Assembly (NCBI GenBank): GCA_012959995.1
Contig: DUCC01000010.1
Location: 1 to 64,000, forward strand
DNA from: Acidimicrobiia bacterium
GTDB taxonomy: Bacteria > Actinomycetota > Acidimicrobiia > Acidimicrobiales > MedAcidi-G1
Direction: 5' to 3'
Length of the DNA: 64,000 nt
Shown here: positions 46,954 to 55,968 of the stretch, piece after piece
Layout: every line of letters starts with the position of its first letter
Position numbering within the stretch: position 1 is the stretch's first letter
Position numbers and translations under genes: made by a program
Notes under the pieces: generated by a model
The model's database searches: none
The model's input: the letters and a program-made list of their open reading frames with translations, nothing else
Told to the model about the DNA's origin: nothing

Positions 46954-48222
46954 CTAAGGTTTCGAAGCCAAGTAAGAAATAGATTGGGTTTCAGCTGCGG
47001 TTATTAAATTACCTAAAGCAATATTCATATCCACCCCATGTAACCCATACTGAGGATCAAGATCTCCAGAAATTTCATTTGCACGAGGGTCTTCATAATC
47101 AGCCAAAATTTCAACAGACAAGTAACCAAACGTTCCATCATTTATGCATTCACCAGTAAGTAAACCCGGATACGTCACCCAAGTTGTCGCTATTTCAAAA
47201 ACTTCTTCTACGCCCTCATTGACAAAAAAATATGGCGTCAACTCTGCTTTACCGGAACCAAAGTTTCCAGGGTTAACGCATAACGAAGGATTAGATACGA
47301 CTTCATCCCAAGAGATATTTTCCCAAGAAATATCTTGATCTTTCCAAGAGGCATCATGCCATGTCCGACCGAACCATGAATTAGAAGGAGGAGGAGTATC
47401 AATACGAAAAGCGTTATACGCAATGATGCAGCCAATTTCATTTGCCTGTTTACAACCAGAAATTGTTTCAAATTCATTATCGCTTTGAGCTATATGTGCT
47501 CCTCCAAAAAGGTGAGCGGAAACTAGGCGAGCACGAAGTAACGGATTTTGATCAATTTCTCTTTTGAGTAGTTGTGTCAACATTGCTGCACCTTGAGAGT
47601 GGCCGATCAGGATGAAGCCACGCTCTGTGCTGGCTTTTGAAATGTAATATTTGAAAGCATCAGCAACATCCTCATAGGCAATTTCAAAGCCAGTTGTACC
47701 CGGGCCCCCTATTAAGTCGTCTTCTGGAACCTCGATAGCCCTAGAAATATTTGCCTTGGTCATTTGTTGATACATCGGGGCATATACGTCACACACTTGG
47801 CTATAGCGAGAAACTTGAAACCATGCGGTAGAAATTTCTTCTGCCGTTGCGGGAATTAAATCACTGTTTAGAGTCATGTCTCCACTTGTTGTTGGGTAAA
47901 CATAAAAACAATCAACTACAGCTTCTGAGGTCTTTTCAAAAGAAACCACTTCAGATGTTCCATCAGGATAAATGGCTGTTGCTGTTTGATCACGTTCACA
48001 AACATCATCAACGGCTGGCCAGCAAAGCCAAGTTGCTGGATCACTGTACAAATCGCTTACATAGCCTTGATACGGATTCTCTAATATTTGAGGTATTACT
48101 GTCTCAACAATCGGAATTGTCGTCTCAAAACTTACCGTTGAAATTTCATTGAAGGGTTCTGTCTTGTTGCTGCACGCCATCAACAGAAGTACAAAAATGG
48201 CGAGGCCAACAAGTTTTTTCAT
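46954..48222 (-). CDS. DUF3089-type lipoprotein, alpha/beta hydrolase fold
   Basis: The 422-residue protein has a signal peptide with lipobox (LLLMACSN) and a hydrolase fold with the nucleophile elbow GHSQGAAML near residue 210. It resembles the DUF3089 family (secreted hydrolase-like proteins). Codon use is plainly AT-richer than all neighbours, with many AAA, TTT and ATT codons, so recent transfer is likely. Substrate unknown. Next to it are a decayed gene and an excisionase-like fragment. Confidence 0.85.
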   Translation of the reverse strand: MKKLVGLAIFVLLLMACSNKTEPFNEISTVSFETTIPIVETVIPQILENPYQGYVSDLYSDPATWLCWPAVDDVCERDQTATAIYPDGTSEVVSFEKTSEAVVDCFYVYPTTSGDMTLNSDLIPATAEEISTAWFQVSRYSQVCDVYAPMYQQMTKANISRAIEVPEDDLIGGPGTTGFEIAYEDVADAFKYYISKASTERGFILIGHSQGAAMLTQLLKREIDQNPLLRARLVSAHLFGGAHIAQSDNEFETISGCKQANEIGCIIAYNAFRIDTPPPSNSWFGRTWHDASWKDQDISWENISWDEVVSNPSLCVNPGNFGSGKAELTPYFFVNEGVEEVFEIATTWVTYPGLLTGECINDGTFGYLSVEILADYEDPRANEISGDLDPQYGLHGVDMNIALGNLITAAETQSISYLASKP

Positions 48223-48279
48223 TCATTCTGACATTGCGTCTCCTTTGAAGTGTTGAGCCTTGTCACCACAAGGGCGTGT

Positions 48280-48453
48280 CTATAGCGGGTCGGAGGAGTG
48301 GCTTCCCGTCGAAGTTCGCTCGACTAGCCACGCTTCAACGTCATCTGGTCTCCAACGTAGGTGTCGCCCGAGTTTGACTGCGGGTGGTGCGGTGCCGTGG
48401 TATCGCCATGAGTAGATCGTGGCCTTGGGGACTTGAAGGTAGTTGCTCAGTAC
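48280..48453 (-). pseudogene. Excisionase/MerR-like HTH fragment, start missing
   Basis: The minus strand reads LSNYLQVPKATIYSWRYHG, then APPAVKLGRHLRWRPDDVEAWL and ends at TAG. This is the helix-turn-helix domain of AlpA/Xis-type excisionases. No ATG or GTG lies in frame upstream before the stop of the rhomboid gene, so the N-terminal few residues and promoter are gone. It looks like the remnant of a mobile element that could have brought the AT-rich lipoprotein gene. Confidence 0.72.
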
Positions 48454-48462
48454 ATTACAAAC

Positions 48463-49341
48463 TTAGAAAACTGGGTCGTACCAACGGTTGGCGGCCCACA
48501 CGCTGGCCACTAAACACAACACAGTAAAGGCCGCTATCACCAAAGTGCTGCGTTGACGGCTGACTTGTTTTTTATCCATCTCGTCGAGGGCCCAGGCCAA
48601 AAACGCTCCGCCCAGCAAACCACCCAAATGGCCACCGATGCTGATGCCCGGACGACCAAAAGTAAAGAACACATTCAGCAACACCAAACCGCCGATACCG
48701 CTCCGCCACGGGCTAATGCCCCGACGCTGCTGATGCACAAACATGGCGGCCATCAAACCAAACACCGCCCCCGACGCCCCCACCGTCAACGCCGTGGGGT
48801 CCATCAACATGACCCCCAAAGAACCGGCAGCCAACGAACCCACATACAAGCCCACAAAACGGCTCCGGCCATGCAACTGCTCTAACTGGCGGCCCAACAT
48901 CCACAACAAATACATGTTGAAAACAATGTGCAAAATACCGGCATGCAAAAAGGCCGACGAAACCAAACGCCACCACTCGCCCTCAGCCACCCCAATATCG
49001 GTCATCAAACCATCCACCCGAGTGCGGCCAAAGCCCAACAAGCCAAAATCTAACGTGGTGTCACCCCCAGCCCCCGAAAGGCTGCCACCGTTCATCAAAG
49101 ACCAAAGGAATGCCAAAGCATTCAGCCCGATAATGGCCCGAGTGGCCTCCGGGTCGCCCGAAGCCCGCCGAACCCTACGGCGATTCTTGGCCTCTATCGG
49201 CGAACCCGCCGCACACGACGGGCAATGAAACCCCACCGAAGCACTGCGCATACAATCAGGGCAAATACGGCTCCCACAACGCTGACAGGTCACCCCCGCA
49301 CGGCGGTCAGGGTGGCGGTCGCAAGCCTCCGAAGCATTCAT
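48463..49341 (-). CDS. Rhomboid family intramembrane serine protease with N-terminal zinc-binding motif
   Basis: The 292-residue protein starts with a Cys/His-rich B-box-like part (CDRHPDRRAGVTCQRCGSRICPDC), then about six membrane segments. The catalytic Ser is in GASGAVFG, the His in GGHLGG, and NMYLLWMLG carries the conserved Asn region. It cleaves membrane proteins within the bilayer. The fusion of zinc motif and rhomboid is common in actinobacteria. Confidence 0.92.
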   Translation of the reverse strand: MNASEACDRHPDRRAGVTCQRCGSRICPDCMRSASVGFHCPSCAAGSPIEAKNRRRVRRASGDPEATRAIIGLNALAFLWSLMNGGSLSGAGGDTTLDFGLLGFGRTRVDGLMTDIGVAEGEWWRLVSSAFLHAGILHIVFNMYLLWMLGRQLEQLHGRSRFVGLYVGSLAAGSLGVMLMDPTALTVGASGAVFGLMAAMFVHQQRRGISPWRSGIGGLVLLNVFFTFGRPGISIGGHLGGLLGGAFLAWALDEMDKKQVSRQRSTLVIAAFTVLCLVASVWAANRWYDPVF

Positions 49342-49365
49342 AAGACGAAACGGTATCGGGTTAAC

Positions 49366-50157
49366 TCAGCGACCGGAAAAAGTGGCTTTGCCCGGGCCAT
49401 GTTCAAAAAATGAAGCAATGCCAGTTTGTGCATCATCGGTGTCGAAAAGTTCAGTAAATACTTCGCCCTCTAAGTCAAGCCCCTCCGCCAACGAGCCGTC
49501 AATACCAAAATCAATAGCCGCCTTAGCGGCCCGTAACGCCAACTGCGGACCTCGAGCCAACGCTTCAGCCCGAGCCATAGCCACACTCAGCACCTCGTCA
49601 TCGGCCACCACAGCGTTCACCAAACCTAAATCCGCGGCTTGGGTAGCCGCCAACTGCCCGCCCTCAAAAACCAGTTCCTTCGTGCGGGCCACCCCAAGCA
49701 AACGGGTCAAGCGCTGGGTACCGCCCGCCCCGGGGATAATGCCCAACAAAATCTCTGGTTGACCAAACACCGTGGACTCCCCGGCAATGCGATAGTCGCA
49801 GCACCACGCCAACTCCGCTCCGCCACCCAACGCAAAACCATTAACCGCCGCCACCACCGGGCAAGGTATGCCCGCCACCGCATCAAAAGCATCCCGAAAA
49901 GCCTGACCAATAGCACCACGAGTAGCCGGGTCGGTGAACTCAGAAATCTCTGCCCCAGCAGCAAAAAACCGGCCAGCCCCCGTAATGACCACCGCACCTG
50001 GAGGGTCCGCAGTGCAGGCCTCCGCCGCCACCAAGATCTCATTCAATAGTGCCGTCGACAAGGCGTTCACCTTGGGGCGATCCAAAGTAATGACCACTAC
50101 CGGACCGCCATCAGTTACCTCATGACGGGCTACTTGCAAAAAATTAAAATCATCCAT
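49366..50157 (-). CDS. Enoyl-CoA hydratase/isomerase family protein
   Basis: The 263-residue crotonase-fold protein shows the first oxyanion block GAGRFFAAGAEISEF and the second VNGFALGGGAELAWCCDYRI, with the catalytic Glu positions in the PEILLGIIPGAGGTQRL block present. It hydrates trans-2-enoyl-CoA in beta-oxidation. The start at ATG 50157 follows TACGGT and seven bases. The frame reaches back to 50184, overlapping the NifU-like gene. Confidence 0.9.
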   Translation of the reverse strand: MDDFNFLQVARHEVTDGGPVVVITLDRPKVNALSTALLNEILVAAEACTADPPGAVVITGAGRFFAAGAEISEFTDPATRGAIGQAFRDAFDAVAGIPCPVVAAVNGFALGGGAELAWCCDYRIAGESTVFGQPEILLGIIPGAGGTQRLTRLLGVARTKELVFEGGQLAATQAADLGLVNAVVADDEVLSVAMARAEALARGPQLALRAAKAAIDFGIDGSLAEGLDLEGEVFTELFDTDDAQTGIASFFEHGPGKATFSGR

Positions 50158-50180
50158 AGCAGTGACCGTAGCCGCTGTTA

Positions 50181-50480
50181 TCAAAAAGTGATAGCCGTAC
50201 CGTCATCAACCAGCGTCTCGCCGGTATTACGCACCGAAGTAACACCCGGCACCCGGTCTTTCATTATGCGCTCAATGCCTGCTTTGAGGGTTTGGTCCGA
50301 AGCCGGGCATTCCACACAAGCCCCCATTAACTCCACCAGAACCTCGCCGGTTTCTTCATCCACGTTGATCAAAGCTATGTCACCCTCATCAGCCTGGATA
50401 GCCGGCCGAATAACCGCAATAACTTTTTCAACCTGTTCGACTAACGAACCGGCAGCCTCAGGAACAACATTTAGTGACAT
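50181..50480 (-). CDS. NifU C-terminal-domain (Nfu-like) iron-sulfur scaffold
   Basis: The 99-residue protein has the Nfu signature ELMGACVECPASDQTLKAGIE, whose CxxC binds a transient [4Fe-4S] cluster, and an N-terminal IRPAIQADEGDIALINVD. It delivers clusters to client enzymes such as IlvD, the sulfite reductase and WhiB in this window. GAGACT and six bases precede the ATG. Confidence 0.93.
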   Translation of the reverse strand: MSLNVVPEAAGSLVEQVEKVIAVIRPAIQADEGDIALINVDEETGEVLVELMGACVECPASDQTLKAGIERIMKDRVPGVTSVRNTGETLVDDGTAITF

Positions 50481-50508
50481 AGGGTTAGTCTCTCACGCCA
50501 CAACCCCA

Positions 50509-50530
50509 CTCCCACCCACTAGATTGAACC
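50509..50530 (+). promoter_or_regulatory. Promoter element shared with glpX
   Basis: CTCCCACCCACTAGATT is followed by GAACC, and 20 of 22 bases are the same as at 55969-55990 before glpX. TAGATT (50520-50525) would be the -10, six bases before the GTG of the small ORF. Confidence 0.5.
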
Positions 50531-50531
50531 A

Positions 50532-50675
50532 GTGGAAAAAACTCTGATGCTGGCCCACCAAGGTGGCTGGGACGAAATACTGGTGGTGGCCGGCCCGCTA
50601 CTTGTGGTAGCCGCCCTTTTATGGGTCGCCGACCGGCGCTCCCGCCGCATGGACCCGCCCGACGATCAAGCGTAA
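50532..50675 (+). CDS. Small membrane protein, 47 residues
   Basis: GTG start, then MEKTLMLAHQGGWDEILVV, a single hydrophobic segment (ILVVAGPLLVVAALLWVAD) and an RRSRR charged end that fits positive-inside topology. Too short for usual gene finding. The promoter-like element just upstream, shared with glpX, argues that it is real. Function unknown. It is convergent with murA. Confidence 0.6.
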   Translation: MEKTLMLAHQGGWDEILVVAGPLLVVAALLWVADRRSRRMDPPDDQA

Positions 50676-51937
50676 GAAACGTCGGCCCCTAAAGCCGACA
50701 AGTTGCCGACTAAATCCTGATAGCCCCGAGCAACGTGATGCGCCTCAGCAATCAGCGTTTCGCCTTCCGCCGCCAGACCCGCTACCACCAGCGCAGCCCC
50801 CGCACGAATATCCGGCGCCCGCACCGGTGCACCAGAGAGCGCGGCCATGCCCCGCACCACCGCATGATGGCCCTCCACACGAATATCGGCGCCCATGCGC
50901 ACCAACTCATCGGCGTAGCGAAAGCGCCCCGCAAAAATGTTTTCCGTCACGATGCCCACCCCGTCAGCCACCGACAACATGGCCACCAACAACGGTTTGT
51001 AATCGGTAGCCACCCCCGGGTAAGGCAAAGTAGAAACATCAACCGACCGCAAACGCTGGTCGACTTTGACTTCCAATCCATTGACCACCGGGTTGGTCTC
51101 CATACCCATTTCGCCAACTTTTCGCAAAAGCATCGACATGTGGTCGGCTCGTGCCCCGGCAATGGTGATCTCGCCGCCGGCGATCCCCACTGCTGCTAAA
51201 TAAGTAGCGGCCTCAATACGGTCAGGGATTACCGTGTGCTCTACGGCATGAAGTTCAGTGACCCCCTCGACGACGAGCACCGAACGGCCCGCTCCAGTAA
51301 TTTTGGCCCCCATCGCGTTCAAGAAATCTGCCAGGTCTGCAATCTCTGGTTCACGAGCAGCGTTATCGATCACCGTGGTGCCTTGCGCTAACACGGCAGC
51401 CATCAACAAGTTTTCTGTGGCCCCCACACTCGGGAACTCCAACAAGACTCGAGTACCCACTAGGCGTTCGGCACGGCCCTCGATGTAACCATGGCTAGTA
51501 GAAAAAGTAGCGCCGAGTTCTTCTAAAGCTTGCAGATGCATGTCGATGGGTCGATGGCCAAAATCGTCGCCGCCCGGTACCGATACTTTGGCCCGGCCAA
51601 AACGAGCCAACAATGGCCCCAAAACTACAATGGATGCCCGCATGCGTTCCACCAGTTCATAAGGCGCTTCCGGCGTGAGTTGGTCGGGCACCTCAATGGT
51701 CAGCACATCATCCGTTCGACTTACCGAGACGCCCATGTGTTCAAGAAGTTCGCCCATCCACATAACATCAGCAATGGCCGGCACGTTCCTGATGGTGAAC
51801 TGGCCCGGCGCCAACAAAGAAGCGGCCATGAGTTTTAGCACCGAGTTCTTGGCCCCACCCACTTTTACCGTGCCGCGCAGAGGCCCCGAAGGTCGCACCA
51901 AAATTGCTGCCTCGGGAGAAAGAGAATCACTGCTCAC
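50666..51937 (-). CDS. murA: UDP-N-acetylglucosamine 1-carboxyvinyltransferase, Asp variant
   Basis: The 423-residue protein starts the peptidoglycan precursor path by adding enolpyruvate to UDP-GlcNAc. The EPSP-synthase-like fold blocks are visible (VGGAKNSVLKLMAASLLAPG at the N-terminus). In the active-site loop the usual GGC reads GGDDFGHRP, so Asp124 replaces the Cys that fosfomycin alkylates. The same change occurs in mycobacterial and some other MurA proteins and gives intrinsic fosfomycin resistance. The GTG start follows CATACT and six bases. Confidence 0.95.
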   Translation of the reverse strand: MSSDSLSPEAAILVRPSGPLRGTVKVGGAKNSVLKLMAASLLAPGQFTIRNVPAIADVMWMGELLEHMGVSVSRTDDVLTIEVPDQLTPEAPYELVERMRASIVVLGPLLARFGRAKVSVPGGDDFGHRPIDMHLQALEELGATFSTSHGYIEGRAERLVGTRVLLEFPSVGATENLLMAAVLAQGTTVIDNAAREPEIADLADFLNAMGAKITGAGRSVLVVEGVTELHAVEHTVIPDRIEAATYLAAVGIAGGEITIAGARADHMSMLLRKVGEMGMETNPVVNGLEVKVDQRLRSVDVSTLPYPGVATDYKPLLVAMLSVADGVGIVTENIFAGRFRYADELVRMGADIRVEGHHAVVRGMAALSGAPVRAPDIRAGAALVVAGLAAEGETLIAEAHHVARGYQDLVGNLSALGADVSYA

Positions 51938-52010
51938 CTGTTAAGTATGCTGTATCGCAGACCATTTTTGAAAGAGACCTCTTATTTCTTCTGTTTCTCA
52001 TCACCTGACG

Positions 52011-53489
52011 GTGGACGATGCCGGCCTAGCCGAACTTCGTACCGCAAGAGACGACTTGGTAGGCGAACGCCCCGACGGCCCCAACCGTTTCGTTTTAGAC
52101 CACGGGCCGTTTGAGCATTACCAGCGCACCTTGACCGTAACCGAGGGTGCTCAAGAACATCAGGTCACCGAGACCTACCAGTTTCGTTTAAGCGTCCCCG
52201 TCTGGCGGCCCCTTTTTACCTTGATCATGCGTCGTGCCTTACCCCGACGCCGCATCCCTTGGTGGTCACCGCCCAGTCGGCTAGATGCCCGAGCGGCCCG
52301 GGTGCTTTCGCTGCTGGCTGTTTTACAAGTAATCGACGGCTACCTCGGCACAGTCATCACCCAAACCATTACTTTCGCTGCCGACGAGTTCAACCGCACC
52401 AGCACCGCTCAAGGCGTTACCTTGGCTGTCGTGCGCATCGGGGTGTTAGTGGCCTTAGGGGTCATGGTGCTGGCCGACCGTCACGGGCGCCGCCGACTCC
52501 TGCGCTGGGCCATACTCGGGGCGGTTCTCTTGACCGGGCTCGGGGCGCTCTCCCCCGGCCTCTGGTTTCTGGGCGGGTCGCAACTTTTTGCCCGTGGCCT
52601 GACCACCGGCATGGGCATCCTCATTGGGGTTATGGCGGCCGAAGAGTTGCCCCGGGGCGCCCGAGCCTACGGGGTAAGCATGCTGTCGCTCGCTGCCGCT
52701 TTAGGTGCCGGCATGGCGGTTTGGGTCCTCCCGGTAGCCGACCTCAACCCCCAAGGCTGGCGAGTGGTTTACCTCGTGCCCTTACTGTCGCTGCCCTTAG
52801 TGCTGGCTGCTTGCCGTCGTCTCCCCGAAACTCGCCGTTTTGTGGCCAACAAACAAACCCCCGACCTACACGGTGCCCCGTTACGCACCGAATATCGACG
52901 GTTGGCTTTGCTGGCTACCGGGGCTTTCTTGTTCCTGCTTTTTGCTTCACCGGCAAGCCAGTTTCAAAACGACTTCTTGCGCGAGCAACGAGGGTTCAAC
53001 GCCACCGGCATTTCCATCTACACCCTGTTGACCTCCACCCCAGCGGCCATCGGTATTTTTCTGGCCGGCAAATGGGCCGACACCCGAGGCCGCCGCCATG
53101 TTGGTGCCCTCGGTTTGGCTGGAGGAGCAGTGCTCATAACCGGAAGTTACTTTTTTGCCGGGCCCCTCATGTGGGCCAGCCATTTGGGCGGTGTGGTAGT
53201 GGGGTCGCTCACCGTAGCCCTCGGGGTCTACGGCCCAGAACTGTTCTCTACTCATCATCGAGCCAAAGCCAACGGCACCATCGTGACCATCGGAGTGCTG
53301 GGCAGTGTTTGTGGCTTGCTTTTGGTCGGCTGGTTACACAACCACTTCGATGCCTACGGCCCAGCTTTTGCCATTGTGACCTTGGGGCCGTTTCTGGCCG
53401 CCTGGTTGGTCATCTCTCGCTACCCCGAAACAGCCCGCAAAGCCCTCGAAGAACTCAACCCCGACGATGCAAACCTTGAAGATGTTTAG
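52011..53489 (+). CDS. Major facilitator superfamily transporter
   Basis: The 492-residue protein has about twelve hydrophobic segments from residue 95 on, with VLADRHGRRRLLRWA after segment 2, the MFS motif A, and its repeat KWADTRGRRHVGALG in the second half. An N-terminal soluble part of about 85 residues is unusual for the family. Substrate unknown. The GTG at 52011 is the first normal start. An ATT nine codons upstream would add ISSVSHHLT and cannot be excluded. Confidence 0.85.
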   Translation: MDDAGLAELRTARDDLVGERPDGPNRFVLDHGPFEHYQRTLTVTEGAQEHQVTETYQFRLSVPVWRPLFTLIMRRALPRRRIPWWSPPSRLDARAARVLSLLAVLQVIDGYLGTVITQTITFAADEFNRTSTAQGVTLAVVRIGVLVALGVMVLADRHGRRRLLRWAILGAVLLTGLGALSPGLWFLGGSQLFARGLTTGMGILIGVMAAEELPRGARAYGVSMLSLAAALGAGMAVWVLPVADLNPQGWRVVYLVPLLSLPLVLAACRRLPETRRFVANKQTPDLHGAPLRTEYRRLALLATGAFLFLLFASPASQFQNDFLREQRGFNATGISIYTLLTSTPAAIGIFLAGKWADTRGRRHVGALGLAGGAVLITGSYFFAGPLMWASHLGGVVVGSLTVALGVYGPELFSTHHRAKANGTIVTIGVLGSVCGLLLVGWLHNHFDAYGPAFAIVTLGPFLAAWLVISRYPETARKALEELNPDDANLEDV

Positions 53490-54052
53490 CTATTAGGCAG
53501 CGACACCAGCCAGTCGGCCACGGTGGCGGCGATGGTTTCGTCGGCGCCTTTAAGGTCGTGGCGCTTGCCTTCCAAAACCACTCGAGTTACCGGGCCGGGG
53601 ATTTTATGAAGATGTTGGTCAAACTCCTCGGGAGTGCCAAACTCGTCACGGTCGCCTGAAATAAACAAACACGGCACCTGCAGGTCACCAAAATGATCCA
53701 CCCGTAAGGTCTCGGGTTTCTTGACCGGGTGCAACGGATAACAAATCAGTACCAAACCAGCGGCCGGCAAACCCTCAGCCACGGCCATTGAGCAAATACG
53801 TCCCCCCATGGATCGCCCACCTAACACCAGGTTCTGCGGGTCCACCCCCCAAGCAGTCACCGCCTCGTTAACTTCGGCCACCAACTTGGGCGCTCGATCC
53901 GGAAAACGACGGCCTTCTTGGCGGTAACGAAAATCAAAACGTTGCACCGCCAACGGAGCCACCTGTTTTTCTATTTCCACCAAACACGGATGTTCTCGGT
54001 TAGAACCCGCCCCCGGAGTCAAAAAAAGCGAAAGATCAGCAGCGCCGGACAT
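53486..54052 (-). CDS. Alpha/beta hydrolase, KANL3/Tex30-like
   Basis: The 188-residue protein shows LTPGAGSNREHP at the N-terminus, nucleophile GGRSMGGRICS near residue 78, Asp in FISGDRDEFGTPEE and His in GKRHDLKG, a full triad. The pattern matches the small hydrolases annotated KANL3/Tex30 or dienelactone hydrolase-like. Start at ATG 54052; the long upstream frame crosses the divergent desaturase gene and is not real. Substrate unknown. Confidence 0.85.
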   Translation of the reverse strand: MSGAADLSLFLTPGAGSNREHPCLVEIEKQVAPLAVQRFDFRYRQEGRRFPDRAPKLVAEVNEAVTAWGVDPQNLVLGGRSMGGRICSMAVAEGLPAAGLVLICYPLHPVKKPETLRVDHFGDLQVPCLFISGDRDEFGTPEEFDQHLHKIPGPVTRVVLEGKRHDLKGADETIAATVADWLVSLPNS

Positions 54053-54087
54053 AGCACCCAGCCTAAGGCCTTGAGTAACCTGACAAC

Positions 54088-55065
54088 ATGAACCAACCCG
54101 TGGACCACGACACCCTGGTGGCCACCATGACCGGCGGCATGGCCCCCCACCCGGCACCCTTTGCCGGCAGCGACCGCCTGCACCCCGACGGCCGACCCCG
54201 CGGCGCTTTCCGTGACGAACTCCGACGCATCTCAAACCTAAGAAACATCGGCACCGTGCTCGGAGCCGTAGCCCTACCGGTACTCATCGTTTGGGCGGCC
54301 CTAACCCTCAACCACTGGGCCACTTGGGCCGCCGCCGTGCCCCTCATGGCCCTCGCCCAAAACCGATTGTTTATCCTCCACCACGAAGCCGCCCACCGTT
54401 TGCTCTTTAGCAACCAGCGCATCAACGACTTCGTGGGCATCACCCTCATCGGTTGGCTGACCTTCGGCACCGGCAGCCACGGCTACCGCATCGGCCACAT
54501 CAACCACCACCGCGATGAATTCGGCCCCAAAGAACCCGACTTTTTGCTTTACAGCCTTTACCCCATCACCAAAGCCTCAATGCGTCGCAAGTTGGTACGC
54601 GACGCCACCGGGGTATCCGCTTTTCGCATAGTGCGGCCCCGTTTCAGGAACCTCAGTCAGCCCCGGCACCTCAAACTCACCGGCATGTTCCTTCTGGGCC
54701 AAATCCTCATCTTTTCTGTTTTCGCCGCCAACGGCCACCCGTGGCTCTACCTTCTCCTCTGGCTGACCCCGTGGATGTTCATTTACCAAGTAATCAACCG
54801 TCTGCGAGCCTTAGCCGAACATGCCGGTATGACCCGCTCCCCCGACCGGCGCCAAACCACCCACCACATCAAACAAACCCCCTGGTCGCGAGCCATCATC
54901 GCCCCCGTAGGCGTCGGCTACCACTTAGCCCACCACGTCGATATGACCGTGCCATGGCGCAACCTCAAACGCCTACAAACCGCTCTCCAAGAAGACGGCT
55001 ACCTCGGCGACCTGCAATGGCCCAGTTACCTCACCCTCTGGAAGTCCCTCATCAAGCCCCTTTAA
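54088..55065 (+). CDS. Fatty acid desaturase family protein
   Basis: The 325-residue membrane protein has the three His boxes LHHEAAHRLL, GHINHHRDE and HLAHHVDMTVPW that bind the di-iron centre, and four hydrophobic segments. Such enzymes add a double bond to acyl chains or hydroxylate carotenoids and lipids. TAACCT and six bases precede the ATG. The N-terminal GMAPHPAPFAGSD part is soluble. Confidence 0.9.
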   Translation: MNQPVDHDTLVATMTGGMAPHPAPFAGSDRLHPDGRPRGAFRDELRRISNLRNIGTVLGAVALPVLIVWAALTLNHWATWAAAVPLMALAQNRLFILHHEAAHRLLFSNQRINDFVGITLIGWLTFGTGSHGYRIGHINHHRDEFGPKEPDFLLYSLYPITKASMRRKLVRDATGVSAFRIVRPRFRNLSQPRHLKLTGMFLLGQILIFSVFAANGHPWLYLLLWLTPWMFIYQVINRLRALAEHAGMTRSPDRRQTTHHIKQTPWSRAIIAPVGVGYHLAHHVDMTVPWRNLKRLQTALQEDGYLGDLQWPSYLTLWKSLIKPL

Positions 55066-55068
55066 CGC

Positions 55069-55091
55069 GACATGGTGTCAGACACCATGTC
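55069..55091. repeat. Perfect 23-base palindrome, REP-like
   Basis: The arm GACATGGTGTC is followed by one A and its exact complement. It sits four bases after the desaturase stop and before the convergent zinc-ribbon gene. It differs in sequence from the other REP-like copies but has the same central (T/A) layout and size. Confidence 0.6.
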
Positions 55092-55108
55092 ACTGTGGCT
55101 GAAAATAT

Positions 55109-55897
55109 TTAGACCAGTTGGCGTAAAGCCTCGGCCAACACTTTGGCCCGTTCTTTGATCTCGTCAGGGTCGGTGTCGCCGGTGGCCAACAATTCGGCCA
55201 GTTCAGCCGATCGCTCACCCAAGGCATTCCACATTTGCGGATCGAAACCAAACGGAGGACGGTAACTCGTCAACACCGGAGCGTTGTCCACTAAGCCCTC
55301 CACCCCACGGTTGTCATGATGGTCTCGACGCAACCGGTCGCAAGCCACAAAAATATCAGTTAACAAACCATTAGCCGCCAACCCCTCAAGTTCTGGCCGC
55401 TCATCAGACCCACCTTGAAAAGCATCCAAAGCCGACTCCACCGCATCCTCATCAGCGGCCAACACCAACAAATCGCCCGCCTCATCAAACTCATGAGGAA
55501 TACCTAAACGGCCCAACAATTCGGTAAACGCCGTTTGCTCATCAGCCGCCCAACCCTCGACCTCGTAAGCAATCTTCTCCGCAGCCGGGTCCAACACTGG
55601 GCCGCCGGTTCCATCCGTAGAAGCCACCAACTCATCAACCAGCACTTCGTCCTCAGACCGCACCACCAAAGTGGCTCCCTGCCACGAATGCGCTACCGAA
55701 TGTCCGGTAAGTTGCTGATCCAACAATCGACGGGACTCCCCCGCCCACTCGTGCAGTTCATAAGCCAACTGATCTTCGCCTTCCGTGCCGACCTCATCAG
55801 AAGCGGTCGGCGCTTCATCAACAAGTTCAACCCCGCACTCCACGCAGTCCGCCACACCCTCGTCATATTGGATTCCACATTGAAAGCACCATCTCAT
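55109..55897 (-). CDS. Acidic zinc-ribbon protein, unknown function
   Basis: The 262-residue protein starts RWCFQCG, with a second CVECG pair forming a zinc ribbon. Two similar acidic halves follow: residues about 45-105 ([19 protein letters not shown]) and about 115-180 ([20 protein letters not shown]). Each looks like a SPOR/DUF2007-like domain in which a value is compared. The C-terminal part is helical. No function known. ATG 55897 is preceded by GGGGG. Confidence 0.65.
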   Translation of the reverse strand: MRWCFQCGIQYDEGVADCVECGVELVDEAPTASDEVGTEGEDQLAYELHEWAGESRRLLDQQLTGHSVAHSWQGATLVVRSEDEVLVDELVASTDGTGGPVLDPAAEKIAYEVEGWAADEQTAFTELLGRLGIPHEFDEAGDLLVLAADEDAVESALDAFQGGSDERPELEGLAANGLLTDIFVACDRLRRDHHDNRGVEGLVDNAPVLTSYRPPFGFDPQMWNALGERSAELAELLATGDTDPDEIKERAKVLAEALRQLV

Positions 55898-55968
55898 GCC
55901 CCCATCTTCGCACCTGCAGCAACGAACCACACCACCAAAGGAAACTCACTCCGGCCGTGTCACCGCCC

